Translations under genes and position numbers: made by a program | Assembly: GCA_015057665.1 (NCBI GenBank) | Contig: SVDY01000016.1 | Location: 3,253-44,186, forward strand | Reading direction: 5' to 3' | From: Lachnospiraceae bacterium | GTDB taxonomy: Bacteria > Bacillota > Clostridia > Lachnospirales > Lachnospiraceae | DNA length: 40,934 nt | Shown: positions 31,841 to 40,830 of the stretch, piece by piece | Position numbering within the stretch: position 1 is the stretch's first letter | How the letters are laid out: each line of letters opens with the position of its first letter | Notes under the pieces: generated by a model | The model's database searches: none | Told to the model about the DNA's origin: nothing | Seen by the model: only the letters and a program-made list of their open reading frames with translations

Positions 31841-33250
31841 ATGATTCAATTTATTACAGACCTTAACAATACCATCAACGGCTTTGTTTGGGGTATCCCA
31901 ATGATGGTATTAATCCTTGGCGTAGGTGTTTACCTGACAGCAAGATGTGGTTTCCCACAGTTTAGACACTTCATCTACATCATGAAAAACACTCTTGGCA
32001 AAGCATTTGAAAAAACAGAGGCAAAAGAAGGTTCCGTATCTCCTTTCAAGGCAATGTGTACTGCCCTTGCAGCTTCCATCGGTACCGGTAACATCGCCGG
32101 CGTATCCGGTGCCATCGCAATCGGCGGCCCTGGTGCCATCTTCTGGATGTGGGTTTCTGCACTCCTTGGTATGTGTACTAAATTCTCTGAAGTAGTCTTA
32201 GCCATTAAATTCCGTGAAAAGAACCAGGAAGGCGACTGGGTAGGCGGACCTATGTACTATATCACAAACGGTCTCGGAAAGAACTGGAAATGGCTTGGTT
32301 CTATCTTTGCTGTATTCGGAGCTTTAGCTGCTTTCGGTATTGGTAACATGACACAGATTAACACAATCGCCGGAACAATTAATACAGCCATTGCAGGATT
32401 TATCCCTACTTCCGATCAGACAAAAACAATCATTGCATGGTTCGTTGCTATTATCTGTGCACTCATCTGTGCCTTCATTCTTCTTGGCGGTATCCAGAGA
32501 TTAGCAGATGTTTGCTCTTTCTTAGTACCTATTATGGCTGTTATCTATATTGCAGCTTCCCTTATTGTTATCGTATTAAATATCGGCGGTATTCCTGATG
32601 CCATCTCCGCAATCGTTGTCGGTGCTTTCAATCCGGAAGCAGTAGCCGGCGGCCTTGCAGGTGTTGGTATTAAAACAGCCCTTACAAAAGGTGTTGGACG
32701 TGGTATCTTCTCCAACGAAGCAGGTCTTGGTTCCGCTCCTATCGCTCACGCAGCAGCAGACGTAAAACATCCTGTGGAACAGGGTATCTTCGGTGTATTC
32801 GAAGTATTCATGGATACAATCGTTGTATGTACTATGACAGCTTTAGTAGTACTCTTAGGTGTTGGTGTTCAGAACATTGAATACGGCACAGATATCGGTG
32901 CTAACCTTACTATCATGGGATTTGAATCCGTATTCGGAACAGGGTTTCCAGCTGTAGCCGTAGCAATCTGTCTTTCCCTCTTTGCTTTATCTACCGTACT
33001 TGCATGGGCTCTTTACGGAACACGATGTGTAGAATACCTCTTTGGTTATAAAGCATCCAAAGTATATCAGGTTATCTTCTGTCTCTTTGCTTGTATCGCA
33101 GGTGCAGTAAAACTTGATCTTGCATGGGGTATCGCAGATACATTAAACGGTCTTATGGCAATCCCTAACTTAATTGCTCTTGCATTATTAAGCCCGGTTG
33201 TTATCAAACTTACAAAAGAGTATTTCACAGAAGTAAAAGCAAATAAATAA
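31841..33250 (+). CDS. Alanine/glycine:cation symporter family protein, second copy
   Basis: A 469-residue paralogue of the AlsT-type carrier at 25252-26631, with the same landmarks: NGFVWGIPMMVLILGVGVYL, ALAASIGTGNIAGVSGAIAIGGPG (in two parts), GVGRGIFSNEAGLGSAPIAHAAA, and GIADTLNGLMAIPNLIAL. It would import alanine or glycine with sodium. The start codon is ATG 31841, with GGAGG 8 bases upstream; an apparent GTG at 31826 contains that ribosome binding site. The codon usage is very uniform and rich in GGT/GTA/CTT, unlike the first copy, which suggests high expression. It is a single gene, ended by a strong terminator. Confidence 0.94.
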   Translation: MIQFITDLNNTINGFVWGIPMMVLILGVGVYLTARCGFPQFRHFIYIMKNTLGKAFEKTEAKEGSVSPFKAMCTALAASIGTGNIAGVSGAIAIGGPGAIFWMWVSALLGMCTKFSEVVLAIKFREKNQEGDWVGGPMYYITNGLGKNWKWLGSIFAVFGALAAFGIGNMTQINTIAGTINTAIAGFIPTSDQTKTIIAWFVAIICALICAFILLGGIQRLADVCSFLVPIMAVIYIAASLIVIVLNIGGIPDAISAIVVGAFNPEAVAGGLAGVGIKTALTKGVGRGIFSNEAGLGSAPIAHAAADVKHPVEQGIFGVFEVFMDTIVVCTMTALVVLLGVGVQNIEYGTDIGANLTIMGFESVFGTGFPAVAVAICLSLFALSTVLAWALYGTRCVEYLFGYKASKVYQVIFCLFACIAGAVKLDLAWGIADTLNGLMAIPNLIALALLSPVVIKLTKEYFTEVKANK

Positions 33251-33283
33251 ATATAACTGATTTTTCATTTTCAACTTCCAATA

Positions 33284-33318
33284 AAAAACGGATGCCAGTC
33301 AAACTGACATCCGTTTTT
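33284..33318. terminator. Bidirectional terminator between the second symporter and the PfkB kinase
   Basis: ACGGATG-C-CAGT pairs with ACTG-A-CATCCGT (33288-33299 with 33303-33314), with A5 to the left and T5 to the right. Serves both convergent genes. Confidence 0.9.
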
Positions 33319-33335
33319 AATTTATTTAATTTTTT

Positions 33336-34457
33336 CTATTTTATATTCGCAAAATGCTCGTTGGTCAGCTTCTGAATGTTGAGATAAGGGTTCTCATAAT
33401 CAAAACTTGTCATACGTCCTTTAGCCGCTAATACACCAATCTGAATGGCACCTTCAATGCCTTCCACTCTTTCATCCATCATACCTGCAATAAAGCCGCC
33501 TGCAAGAGAATCTCCTGCACCTGTATCATTATTAAGCTGATAATTGAACAGCTTTGTATGGCGGATTGTCTGAATCTTCGCTTTTCTGTCTTCGAAATTG
33601 ATAACCTCATGTCTGTCATCGTATTTTACAATCAGCGTGATCGTTGGATTCTGATTCTCGTCTGCAAAGAAATTACACAGATTATGATAAAGTTCACGGG
33701 CACCTTCTGCATTTTTGCCAAGATTGTTCTTCTCCGCTTTATTTAAGAAGATATAATCTACATACTGTACTAACGGACGAAGTTCTGCCTGTCTCTTAGA
33801 TGTAAATTCAAATCCCGGATCTAAACTGATCTTAAGGTTTGGATTTAACTTCTTAGCTTCGATAGCTGCCTTCATATTGGCCTCAAACTGATAGAAATCA
33901 GACAGCGAGGAGAAATGAATCCATTTTGCCTGAGAGAGATATTCTACAAAATTGCCCCCTGCCGCTTCTTTTTCTTCGATTCTTTCACGGATTGTGTTAT
34001 TCGCACAGGCTGTGATCTTAATACAGTTACGTGTATGATTGTAAAGACGTACTACAGACTTCCCTACTGCTCTGTTATAAGGGGTATCAAAACGTTCTTT
34101 TGTTGTAAATAAATATTCTTTATCGTCAAGATGGGCAAGTTCCGCTTCAATATTGTTGCTCTTACCATTGCGAAGATCAAATGGATTCGGTTCTCCGCAT
34201 ACACCTACATATGCAACCTTAAGTTCCGGAAGGATATGTTTTGTCACCTTTAATGTGATAAAGGCAGAACCGCCAATCTGGGTGGAGTATTCTCTTCTCT
34301 TCTCGATTAATTCGTCGATGTCTTTTTCTACTTCTTCAATTGTATTGCCTAAGTTTTCGTCGCCGTCCTGATCTAACTCTATATCTTCTGCTGTGCAGTG
34401 AAACATATAATCGTAGTTAATGGCTCCAAGACAGATTACATCTAATGGTCTACTCAT
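33336..34457 (-). CDS. PfkB-family carbohydrate or nucleoside kinase
   Basis: A 373-residue ribokinase-like enzyme. The N-terminal strand (DVICLGAINYDYMF), the GGSAF motif (IGGSAFITL) and the catalytic DTGAGD at 311-316 (D316 as base) identify the PfkB family. It is longer than ribokinase, with an insert around residues 25-55 (acidic, ENLGNTIEEVEKDIDELIEK). The substrate is not evident; a nucleoside or ribose is plausible because the neighbouring genes encode a nucleoside ABC importer and a nucleoside hydrolase. GAGGT precedes the ATG by 6-7 bases. It is downstream of the importer genes but separated by their terminator and a repeat. Confidence 0.87.
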   Translation of the reverse strand: MSRPLDVICLGAINYDYMFHCTAEDIELDQDGDENLGNTIEEVEKDIDELIEKRREYSTQIGGSAFITLKVTKHILPELKVAYVGVCGEPNPFDLRNGKSNNIEAELAHLDDKEYLFTTKERFDTPYNRAVGKSVVRLYNHTRNCIKITACANNTIRERIEEKEAAGGNFVEYLSQAKWIHFSSLSDFYQFEANMKAAIEAKKLNPNLKISLDPGFEFTSKRQAELRPLVQYVDYIFLNKAEKNNLGKNAEGARELYHNLCNFFADENQNPTITLIVKYDDRHEVINFEDRKAKIQTIRHTKLFNYQLNNDTGAGDSLAGGFIAGMMDERVEGIEGAIQIGVLAAKGRMTSFDYENPYLNIQKLTNEHFANIK

Positions 34458-34568
34458 CTTTATACCTCATATCATTTGTGTTTTTTCAGGAGAATAATCC
34501 CTATACTATCTTATAGTATCTGCACATGTTTTGTCAAATTCTTTTCCTAGAGATACCTTTTTGGCATA

Positions 34569-34620
34569 ATCACAGAAAGCACCAAAAGGTGCATTCCGAG
34601 ATTGTAAGCGGTCACCACAG
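34569..34620. repeat. Palindromic repeat, family 2, copy D
   Basis: GAAAGCACC pairs loosely with GGTGCATTCC and is followed by GATTGTAAGCGGTCACCA (34600-34617), which matches copy C at 24886-24903 in 16 of 18 bases. It lies between the PfkB gene and the terminator of the nucleoside importer operon. Confidence 0.55.
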
Positions 34621-34621
34621 T

Positions 34622-34650
34622 AAAAAAGCCCCGCAACAAAGTGCGGGGCA
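34622..34650 (-). terminator. Terminator of the nucleoside ABC operon
   Basis: GCCCCGCA (34628-34635) pairs with TGCGGGGC (34642-34649); on the minus strand six T follow. A strong intrinsic terminator. Confidence 0.92.
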
Positions 34651-34656
34651 ATAAAT

Positions 34657-35589
34657 TTACTGAGTAACAAGAGAACTCTTTCTCTTCTTTTCTGCAGATT
34701 TCTTTGTTGCCATAGAGATTGCAAGAACTGCAATTGTTACCACATATGGCATTAAGAGCATGAACTGATTTGGGAAGCCATAAGCCTGTAATCTTGTTCC
34801 GATGGAGTTTGTGAAACCAAAGATCAAACATCCAAGGGAGGTAAATACAGGATGGGCACCACCGAAGTACATGGATGCAACACCCATGAAGCCTCGGGAA
34901 CTTGTCATATTTTCTACGAACATAGTAGAGTATCCTAAGGATAAGTGAGCGCCTGCGAGACCGCCGATCAGACCGGAGATTGCAATAGCCTGATATTTCA
35001 TAGCATCTACATTGATACCTGCTGTCTGGGCAGCCATTGGCATACGTCCTACTGCACGAAGACGAAGTCCCCATACTGTTTTGTAGAATACAAACCAGAG
35101 AATTACGATGAGAACGATTACGAACCATTCTGTAATACACCAGTCGTTAAATAATTCTCCAAGGACAGGAACATCTTCTAAAAATGCAAAATGTACCTTT
35201 GGAATTGGCTGAATCTTAGGATCTGTGAAAGAACCGCTCTTTCCAAGCCATGCATTTAATAAGAATTTTGTAATGGCAAGGGCGAACATGTTAATACCCA
35301 TACCGATGGCACAGATATCTGCTTTAAATTTAATGTTACCGATTGCCATAATAGTTGCTACAACAAGACCGGAAATCATTGCTACTGCTACACCAAGAAT
35401 CCAGCTTCCTGTAAGATAACTTACAGCGACTGCCATGAATGCACCCATTAACATGATACCTTCAGTACCGATATTTAAGATATCAGCCTGCTGTGTAATT
35501 GCCGCACAAAGGGCTGCGTAGATAATAGGAGTCGCAGAACGAAATGCGGAAAAAATAAGTGATGCGTTAAAAATTGTACCTAATTCCAT
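34657..35589 (-). CDS. nupQ: Nucleoside ABC transporter permease
   Basis: A 310-residue membrane permease with eight or more helices, of the branched-chain/ribose-type permease family used by BMP-dependent nucleoside importers (the NupQ side). Landmarks: ITQQADILNIGTEGIMLMGAF near the N-terminus, LRAVGRMPMAAQTAGINVDAMK and the C-terminal EKKRKSSLV. It is the last gene of the operon and ends at the terminator just downstream. AAAGGAGAC precedes the start. It works with the preceding permease, the ATPase and the BMP lipoprotein to take up purine and pyrimidine nucleosides. The symbol follows the B. subtilis/lactococcal naming and is by analogy. Confidence 0.9.
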   Translation of the reverse strand: MELGTIFNASLIFSAFRSATPIIYAALCAAITQQADILNIGTEGIMLMGAFMAVAVSYLTGSWILGVAVAMISGLVVATIMAIGNIKFKADICAIGMGINMFALAITKFLLNAWLGKSGSFTDPKIQPIPKVHFAFLEDVPVLGELFNDWCITEWFVIVLIVILWFVFYKTVWGLRLRAVGRMPMAAQTAGINVDAMKYQAIAISGLIGGLAGAHLSLGYSTMFVENMTSSRGFMGVASMYFGGAHPVFTSLGCLIFGFTNSIGTRLQAYGFPNQFMLLMPYVVTIAVLAISMATKKSAEKKRKSSLVTQ

Positions 35590-35605
35590 ATCTTACGTCT
35601 CCTTT

Positions 35606-36646
35606 CTATTTCTTTTCTTCTGCCTTTTTGGCAGCTCTTTTTTTCAGGTTACCAATCAATTCCATACATGCAAAGATGATAAATACCGCTGTAATAGTAT
35701 CGATCAGAGACTTTGGAACATTTGTTGCCTGCTGCATTCTCATGGCACCGGAGTTTAACATCGCAATAAAGAATGAGATGATTGGTGCCGTAAATACATT
35801 ACATTTTGCAATGAGGGCAGCTAACATACCGTTGTTACCAAGACCGGATGCAAAGTTATTAAGGAATGCACCATGTACACCAAGAACTTCGATTGTACCT
35901 GCGATACCGCCAAGAGCACCGGAAATCATCATAGCTTTGATAAATGTATGTTTTGGATTAATACCTGCGTATTCTGCATTGGCAGGGTTTGTACCAACGA
36001 GACGAATCTTTGTACCAAGGGATGTCTTCTGAAGAATGAAAATCATCACAATAGTCACCACGATAGCGATAAAGATACCTGCATTTAATGCACTAGGCAT
36101 CATAAGCTTTGGAAGAGTTACTGCAACCGGTTTAGACTCCGCGATTGTTGTACCCGCACTCATCGGTCCGCTTACAAGATAGTTTGTAATATAAAGTGCT
36201 ACAGAGTTCATAAGAATGGTAACACAAACTTCGGACACATCATAATACGCTTTTAATGCTGCCGGAATAAATGCCCATAATGCTGCCACGATCATTGCAC
36301 CAAGGAAACATGCAATGATAAGAAGAGGGGCTGGAAGGAATGTCCAGTTAATACCAATGTATGCTGCCACAATACCGCCGAGCAATACTTCACCTTCTAC
36401 ACCTACGTTGAATGCACCGGCTTTGGCTGCCACAATAAATGCAAGGGATGTAAGTAATAATGGTGTAAAACCAGCTAAAGTTGTACCAAGACGTAATTTT
36501 CCTTTGAAGGCACCTTCAATTAAGGCCGCATATGCTTCGATTGGATTTTCTCCAATAAAAAGAATAATGATTGCTCCTACAGCCAAGGCTAATACCAATG
36601 GAAGGAGAACATTTAAAACACTCTTTACATCAAATTTCTTTTTCAT
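35606..36646 (-). CDS. nupP: Nucleoside ABC transporter permease
   Basis: A 346-residue permease with about ten membrane segments (NupP side of the BMP-dependent nucleoside importer). Landmarks: GENPIEAYAALIEGAFKG after the first helix, AGAFNVGVEGEVLLGGIV, and IRLVGTNPANAEYAGINPKH. The ATG at 36646 is immediately after the TAA of the ATPase gene (36648), so the two are translationally coupled, with AAGGAGAA inside the ATPase 3' end; an in-frame ATG at 36673 lies within that gene. It is 16 bases upstream of nupQ. Confidence 0.92.
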   Translation of the reverse strand: MKKKFDVKSVLNVLLPLVLALAVGAIIILFIGENPIEAYAALIEGAFKGKLRLGTTLAGFTPLLLTSLAFIVAAKAGAFNVGVEGEVLLGGIVAAYIGINWTFLPAPLLIIACFLGAMIVAALWAFIPAALKAYYDVSEVCVTILMNSVALYITNYLVSGPMSAGTTIAESKPVAVTLPKLMMPSALNAGIFIAIVVTIVMIFILQKTSLGTKIRLVGTNPANAEYAGINPKHTFIKAMMISGALGGIAGTIEVLGVHGAFLNNFASGLGNNGMLAALIAKCNVFTAPIISFFIAMLNSGAMRMQQATNVPKSLIDTITAVFIIFACMELIGNLKKRAAKKAEEKK

Positions 36647-36647
36647 G

Positions 36648-38183
36648 TTATTCTCCTTTCTTGTCATGTGCATAACCGCCCATCATGAGCATACCAATTT
36701 CTTCTTCATCCGCTTCCTCTGCTGCAAGACGGCCTGTGATCTTACCTTCATGCATAACGATAATACGGTCAGAAAGTGACATAATTTCTTCTAATTCGGC
36801 GGATACAAGTAATACGCCGAGACCTTTTTCTTTTACATCCTGTAAGATAGTACGAATAGATTCAATGGCACCGATATCTACACCACGAGTAGGCTGGGAA
36901 GCAATTAAAAGCTTGCCGCCTAAGTTTACTTCTCTAGCTACGACTACCTTCTGTGCGTTACCACCGGAAAGAGAAGATGTTGGAAGACTTCCGTCTGCCG
37001 GTCTGATATCGAACTTCTCAATCATGTCTTTCGCACGCTGTGTAATAGCTGCTTTATTAATTACAAAGCCTTTCTTTACTGGTGCCTGATCAAGTTCCAC
37101 TTCTACCAGGTTTTCACCGATTGTGAACGCACGGTTCAGACCTCTTGTATTACGGTCTTCCGGAATATGAGTAAGACCTGCATCACGAATCTGTTTTACT
37201 GTTTTATTTGTGATATCCACGCCATCTAAAGTAACAGTTCCTTTTTCAACCTGACGAAGACCTGCGATAGCTTCAATGAGCTCGCTCTGCCCATTACCGT
37301 CGATACCTGCGATACCAACAATTTCTCCGGCTTTTACATCAAAAGAGATACCGCGGATCTTACTGATCTCTTTTTCACCGGATGTCCATATATCCTTTAC
37401 ATCAAGGACAACACCGCCCTGATGTGCTGTTTTCTTTTCAATGTTTAAAACAACTTCACGTCCAACCATCATCTTTGTCAGTTCGATTGGAGAAGTTTCT
37501 GCTTTATTTACAGTACCTGTATACTGCCCCTGTCTCATACAGGAGATACGGTCACTAATCTCCATAACTTCATTCAGCTTATGGGAAATAAACACAATAG
37601 ATTTGCCGTCTTCTCTTAAATTATTGAGAATTTCAAAGAGACGTCTTGTTTCCTGTGGAGTTAATACAGCTGTCGGTTCGTCTAAGATAATAATCTCAGC
37701 ACCTCTGGCAAGAATCTTAATAATCTCTACACGCTGTGCTTCACCAACAGAGATCTGAGAAATCTTTTTATCAAGCTGTACATCCATGTTGTACTGGTCA
37801 ATGTATTTCTGTGCCATTGCTCTTGCTGCTGCAAAATCAATAGTAAGTCCTTTCTTAGGCTCAAACCCAAGAATAATATTTTCAAGTACAGTCAGTTCAT
37901 TTACAAGCATGAATTCCTGATGTACCATACCAACGCCTGCTTCGATGGCAGCCTTTGGATTGATATGCTCATATTTTTTTCCGTTAATGGTTACTTCACC
38001 TGCATCAAACGGATACATACCGTAAAGCAGTTTCATCATAGTAGATTTACCTGCTCCGTTTTCTCCGATCAGGGAATGTACTTCACCTTTTCTTAAAGTG
38101 AACTGACCATTTTTTACGGCATGCACACTACCGAAAGACTTCTTAATGTCTTTCATCTCTACGACATAATTTGTATTCAACAC
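36648..38183 (-). CDS. nupO: Nucleoside ABC transporter ATPase (duplicated domains)
   Basis: A 511-residue ATPase with two nucleotide-binding domains fused head to tail, as in simple-sugar and BMP-type nucleoside importers. The first domain has Walker A GENGAGKST (38-46), a signature ISVGEAQRVEI and Walker B IIILDEPTAVL. The second has a variant P-loop (GIDGNGQSE) and the signature LSGGNAQKVVVARE; its Walker B is weak (LLIASQPTRGVD), as usual. The start codon is GTG at 38183 or TTG at 38180, since no good ATG lies before residue 10; AGGTAAGG is upstream. A hairpin separates it from the BMP gene, which may set a lower level of expression. It energises uptake through the two permeases. Confidence 0.92.
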   Translation of the reverse strand: MLNTNYVVEMKDIKKSFGSVHAVKNGQFTLRKGEVHSLIGENGAGKSTMMKLLYGMYPFDAGEVTINGKKYEHINPKAAIEAGVGMVHQEFMLVNELTVLENIILGFEPKKGLTIDFAAARAMAQKYIDQYNMDVQLDKKISQISVGEAQRVEIIKILARGAEIIILDEPTAVLTPQETRRLFEILNNLREDGKSIVFISHKLNEVMEISDRISCMRQGQYTGTVNKAETSPIELTKMMVGREVVLNIEKKTAHQGGVVLDVKDIWTSGEKEISKIRGISFDVKAGEIVGIAGIDGNGQSELIEAIAGLRQVEKGTVTLDGVDITNKTVKQIRDAGLTHIPEDRNTRGLNRAFTIGENLVEVELDQAPVKKGFVINKAAITQRAKDMIEKFDIRPADGSLPTSSLSGGNAQKVVVAREVNLGGKLLIASQPTRGVDIGAIESIRTILQDVKEKGLGVLLVSAELEEIMSLSDRIIVMHEGKITGRLAAEEADEEEIGMLMMGGYAHDKKGE

Positions 38184-38240
38184 GCCTTACCTGCTTTCTC
38201 CATATGGTTTGCTTTGTATACACTTTATGTGTAATACAAC

Positions 38241-38292
38241 AACGGGAGAGAATGGATACGATTAAGCTTCATATATCCAGCCTCTCCCTGTT
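38241..38292 (-). other. Intercistronic hairpin between the BMP lipoprotein and ATPase genes
   Basis: AACGGGAGAG (38241-38250) pairs, with one bulge, with CTCTCCCTGTT (38282-38292), and inside it TGGATA with TATCCA. No long U-run follows on the minus strand. Such hairpins often raise the level of binding protein over the transporter core; that is inference. Confidence 0.6.
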
Positions 38293-38330
38293 ATCATTCA
38301 ATCATTAATATCAAATTATATTACTGATTA

Positions 38331-39401
38331 TTAGTTCTGTGGTCCGAAACCTTCGTAGTTAGGAACAACGATTTCACCGGAAACGATTTTTTCTTCGATT
38401 TCTGTAATCTTTGTGATGATTTCTTCTGGGAACTGTTCGCCAAGAGCTTCTTTGATTGCTGCGAAGTCTGTTAAGCTTACACCTTTACCAGCTACATCAA
38501 GGTAAGATACGGAGTTGCCAGCGAATGTGCCGTTAACAACTGCTTCAATTACAGAATAGCAAGCTGTATCTACTCTCTTAACCATAGATGTTAAGATGGA
38601 GCCTGGCTGATCGTAGTCCTGGTTAAGGTCAACACCGATAGCGTATTTGCCAGCTTCTTTTGCGCCTTCAAGGACACCAACACCTGTACCGGATGCTACG
38701 TTCATAACGATATCAGCGCCTGCATCGTATTTAGCAAGTGTGTGGTTTTTACCTTCTAATGGGTTGTCCCAAGCACCAACGAATGTCTTAAGAATCTGGA
38801 TATCTGGGTTGATGTATTTTGCACCAGCTTCGTATCCAATGTAGAAGTCTTCAAGTACAGGAATTTCCATTCCGCCTACCCATCCGATGATAGCTTCGTC
38901 GTTAACGCCTTCGATTTCAGAATGTTCTGTGAACATAGCTGCTGCAGCACCTGCAAGGAAAGATCCCTGGTTCTGTGCGAAGCTGATAGATACGATGTTA
39001 TCGCCAGGAACTGTTGTGTCGATGATAGCGAATTTAACATCTGGGTAAGAAGATGCATACTGTTCTAAGTATGGCTGGAAGTTAGAAGAAGAACAGATTA
39101 CTAAGTCATAACCGTCTTCACATGCAGAAAGGAAGTTAGCTTCCCATTCTGTAGCTACTGTACCTTCGAGGGATTTGATCTCTACGCCGAAATCTGCAGC
39201 TGCTTTTGTAGCACCTTCGTTACAGGAATCGTTGTAGGATTTGTCTCCGAGTTTACCGGAGTAAACTACACACACTTTGATGGCTTCTTTGTCATCGCCA
39301 GCCTGATCATCTGCTGGTTTGTCTCCGCCGCCACATGCAGCAAGGCAAAGAACCATAACCATTGCGAGTAATACGCTTAAAAGTTTCTTTTTCATTTTCA
39401 T
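38331..39401 (-). CDS. BMP-family nucleoside-binding lipoprotein
   Basis: A 356-residue substrate-binding lipoprotein. The signal peptide ends in the lipobox LAACGGG, followed by an acidic linker and a two-lobed periplasmic-binding fold. BMP/PnrA family landmarks are GKLGDKSYNDSCNEGATKA, DLVICSSSNFQPYLEQYASSYPDVKFAIID (split), GSFLAGAAAAM, GWVGGMEIPVLEDFYIGYEAGAKYINP, and GVDLNQDYDQPGSILTSM. It captures purine or pyrimidine nucleosides for the ABC importer encoded downstream. AAGGAGAAA precedes two possible ATGs (39401 and 39395). A strong promoter lies about 45 bases upstream, and a palindromic site TGAAAACGTTCA sits in the leader. Confidence 0.95.
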   Translation of the reverse strand: MKMKKKLLSVLLAMVMVLCLAACGGGDKPADDQAGDDKEAIKVCVVYSGKLGDKSYNDSCNEGATKAAADFGVEIKSLEGTVATEWEANFLSACEDGYDLVICSSSNFQPYLEQYASSYPDVKFAIIDTTVPGDNIVSISFAQNQGSFLAGAAAAMFTEHSEIEGVNDEAIIGWVGGMEIPVLEDFYIGYEAGAKYINPDIQILKTFVGAWDNPLEGKNHTLAKYDAGADIVMNVASGTGVGVLEGAKEAGKYAIGVDLNQDYDQPGSILTSMVKRVDTACYSVIEAVVNGTFAGNSVSYLDVAGKGVSLTDFAAIKEALGEQFPEEIITKITEIEEKIVSGEIVVPNYEGFGPQN

Positions 39402-39418
39402 TTTCTCCTTGTTTCTTT

Positions 39419-39430
39419 TTGAAAACGTTC
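39419..39430. promoter_or_regulatory. LacI/CcpA-like palindrome in the BMP leader
   Basis: TGAAAACGTTCA lies between the promoter and ribosome binding site of the BMP gene. It resembles a LacI-family operator but misses the 14-base spacing of a standard cre site, so the assignment is weak. Confidence 0.35.
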
Positions 39431-39446
39431 ATAAGCTTCCATTCAA

Positions 39447-39475
39447 AGTATATAATATCGTACTTTTTCTGTCAA
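39447..39475 (-). promoter_or_regulatory. Promoter of the nucleoside import operon
   Basis: On the minus strand TTGACA (39470-39475), a 17-base spacer, TATACT (39447-39452). A near-consensus sigma-A promoter in front of the BMP lipoprotein gene. Confidence 0.78.
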
Positions 39476-39583
39476 TTCACTTTCTTCAAAAATAACTAGT
39501 ACCTTTTTGCCAACGAAAGGTCAAAACTTGTCCCTTCATTTTTCAAAATATCACCATTCCCCTCTTCAGGAGATGACTATTTT

Positions 39584-40579
39584 TTACAGGTCTTTGGAAC
39601 GGGAAAGAATATCAATCAGCATAGAAGCAAATTTTTCCTCGTCTGTATCAAGACAAACATATACATTCTTAGGAGCATCGTTAAAATGTCTTGTATCAAA
39701 AAGAGTCATTCCGTCTGCCATACCGCCGCAGATTACATCACATCTCATATGTTTCATCTTCGTAATTACAGATGGATCTAACAAATACATAATACATAAT
39801 GCGTCATGAATCGGCGCAATGTCCGGTTCATGGAGAGGCTGCATGGTATTGTAAGCATCAAGACGGCCTCTGATCTCTGCCGCAACAAAATCTCCTACCG
39901 GATTCTTCCAGGATACAAATACTGCTTCGTGGCATGGTCTCATGTTTGCTTTATGTGTCGCATCCAAAGGCATCATGGTAATCTTGGCACCACAGTTAAG
40001 AACAATGGCAGTCGCTTCCGGGTCGATAAATACGTTGTATTCAGATGCTGCTGTAGAATTGCGCTGATCATGTCCGCCGCTCATGAGAATAATCTCTTCT
40101 ACATTTTTCATAATTTCCGGCTCTGCACGGTAAGCAAGGGCAAAATTAGTAAGAGGTCCTACCATAACAAGAGTAATCTTCTCTTCTGCCTTCATTAATG
40201 TATCAATGTACCAGCACACTGCATTGGTTCCCGGAACTGCTTTCTTTGTTGCCGGAGGAAGAGGAAGATATTCTGTATGATATGTAACTTCTTTTCCTTC
40301 TTCGTTCACGCCGTCGTTGGAACGCTGTCTCATTTTGCGAAGCGGATCCAATGTTGCGGTAATCGGTGTGGCACAGCCGCGAATGACCGGGATATCTGCT
40401 TTTAATAACTCAAGTACTCGTAAGGTGTTCTCTGTTGTATATTCTACAGGACGGTTGCCATTTACGGTACAGATACCAACAATCTCAAACTCCGGTGAGA
40501 GAACCGCTGACATAATCGCCAGAGCATCATCGGAACCTGTATCTACGTCTAAGATCAGTTTTCTCTTTTTTAATTCCAT
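39584..40579 (-). CDS. Nucleoside hydrolase (IunH/Rih family)
   Basis: A 331-residue enzyme that splits the N-glycosidic bond of ribonucleosides, releasing base and ribose. The calcium-binding motif DVDTGSDDA (D11, D13, D17, D18) opens the protein. Further conserved elements are VNGNRPVEYTTENTLRVLEL, PVIRGCATPI, LVMVGPLTNFALAY, ILMSGGHD, SEYNVFIDPEAT and APIHDAL (a late Asp ligand). Substrate preference (uridine, inosine or general) cannot be assigned. GATAGGAG precedes the ATG. It lies 182 bases upstream of the importer's BMP gene on the same strand, making a take-up-and-hydrolyse unit. Confidence 0.93.
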   Translation of the reverse strand: MELKKRKLILDVDTGSDDALAIMSAVLSPEFEIVGICTVNGNRPVEYTTENTLRVLELLKADIPVIRGCATPITATLDPLRKMRQRSNDGVNEEGKEVTYHTEYLPLPPATKKAVPGTNAVCWYIDTLMKAEEKITLVMVGPLTNFALAYRAEPEIMKNVEEIILMSGGHDQRNSTAASEYNVFIDPEATAIVLNCGAKITMMPLDATHKANMRPCHEAVFVSWKNPVGDFVAAEIRGRLDAYNTMQPLHEPDIAPIHDALCIMYLLDPSVITKMKHMRCDVICGGMADGMTLFDTRHFNDAPKNVYVCLDTDEEKFASMLIDILSRSKDL

Positions 40580-40651
40580 ATAAACTCTCCTATCTATACA
40601 TTTCGTGATTTACTGTGCTTTCCTTTTACCAACGGAAAACCTTATGGAGGT

Positions 40652-40679
40652 ATTATATCATATAATAAGGCTTTCTCAA
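40652..40679 (-). promoter_or_regulatory. Promoter of the nucleoside hydrolase gene
   Basis: On the minus strand TTGAGA (40674-40679), a 16-base spacer, TATAAT (40652-40657). It is divergent from the udk promoter 24 bases away. Confidence 0.65.
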
Positions 40680-40702
40680 ATCAAATTTATCTGTAAAAAA
40701 GA

Positions 40703-40731
40703 TTGTATTTCATGAGCTATTTTCTTATAAT
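40703..40731 (+). promoter_or_regulatory. Promoter of udk
   Basis: TTGTAT (40703-40708), a 17-base spacer, TATAAT (40726-40731). Transcription should begin near 40738, giving a leader of about 135 bases. Confidence 0.7.
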
Positions 40732-40786
40732 AAAGGCAGAATAAATACAAATGTTGTGCAAATACAAAGCACACTTCGCTTAAGTA

Positions 40787-40807
40787 TATGGAAGCGTTTT
40801 CGAACGC
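40787..40807. promoter_or_regulatory. cre-like site overlapping a TTCG-loop hairpin in the udk leader
   Basis: ATGGAAGCGTTTTCG (40788-40802) matches 14 of 15 positions of the CcpA cre consensus WTGNAARCGNWWWCA. It overlaps a small stem (GCGTT/AACGC at 40794-40807) with a TTCG loop. A site located after the start of transcription would act as a roadblock. Confidence 0.5.
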
Positions 40808-40830
40808 AGTAAAACACTGACATAGACGAT

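Noticed and set aside
34547-35140. 197-codon ORF on the minus strand
   Set aside because: It is the alternative frame of the nupQ permease and has no ribosome binding site or family pattern.
39419-39430. Standard cre site before the BMP gene
   Set aside because: TGAAAACGTTCA lacks the spacing of the 14-base cre consensus, so it is listed only as a weak operator-like palindrome.
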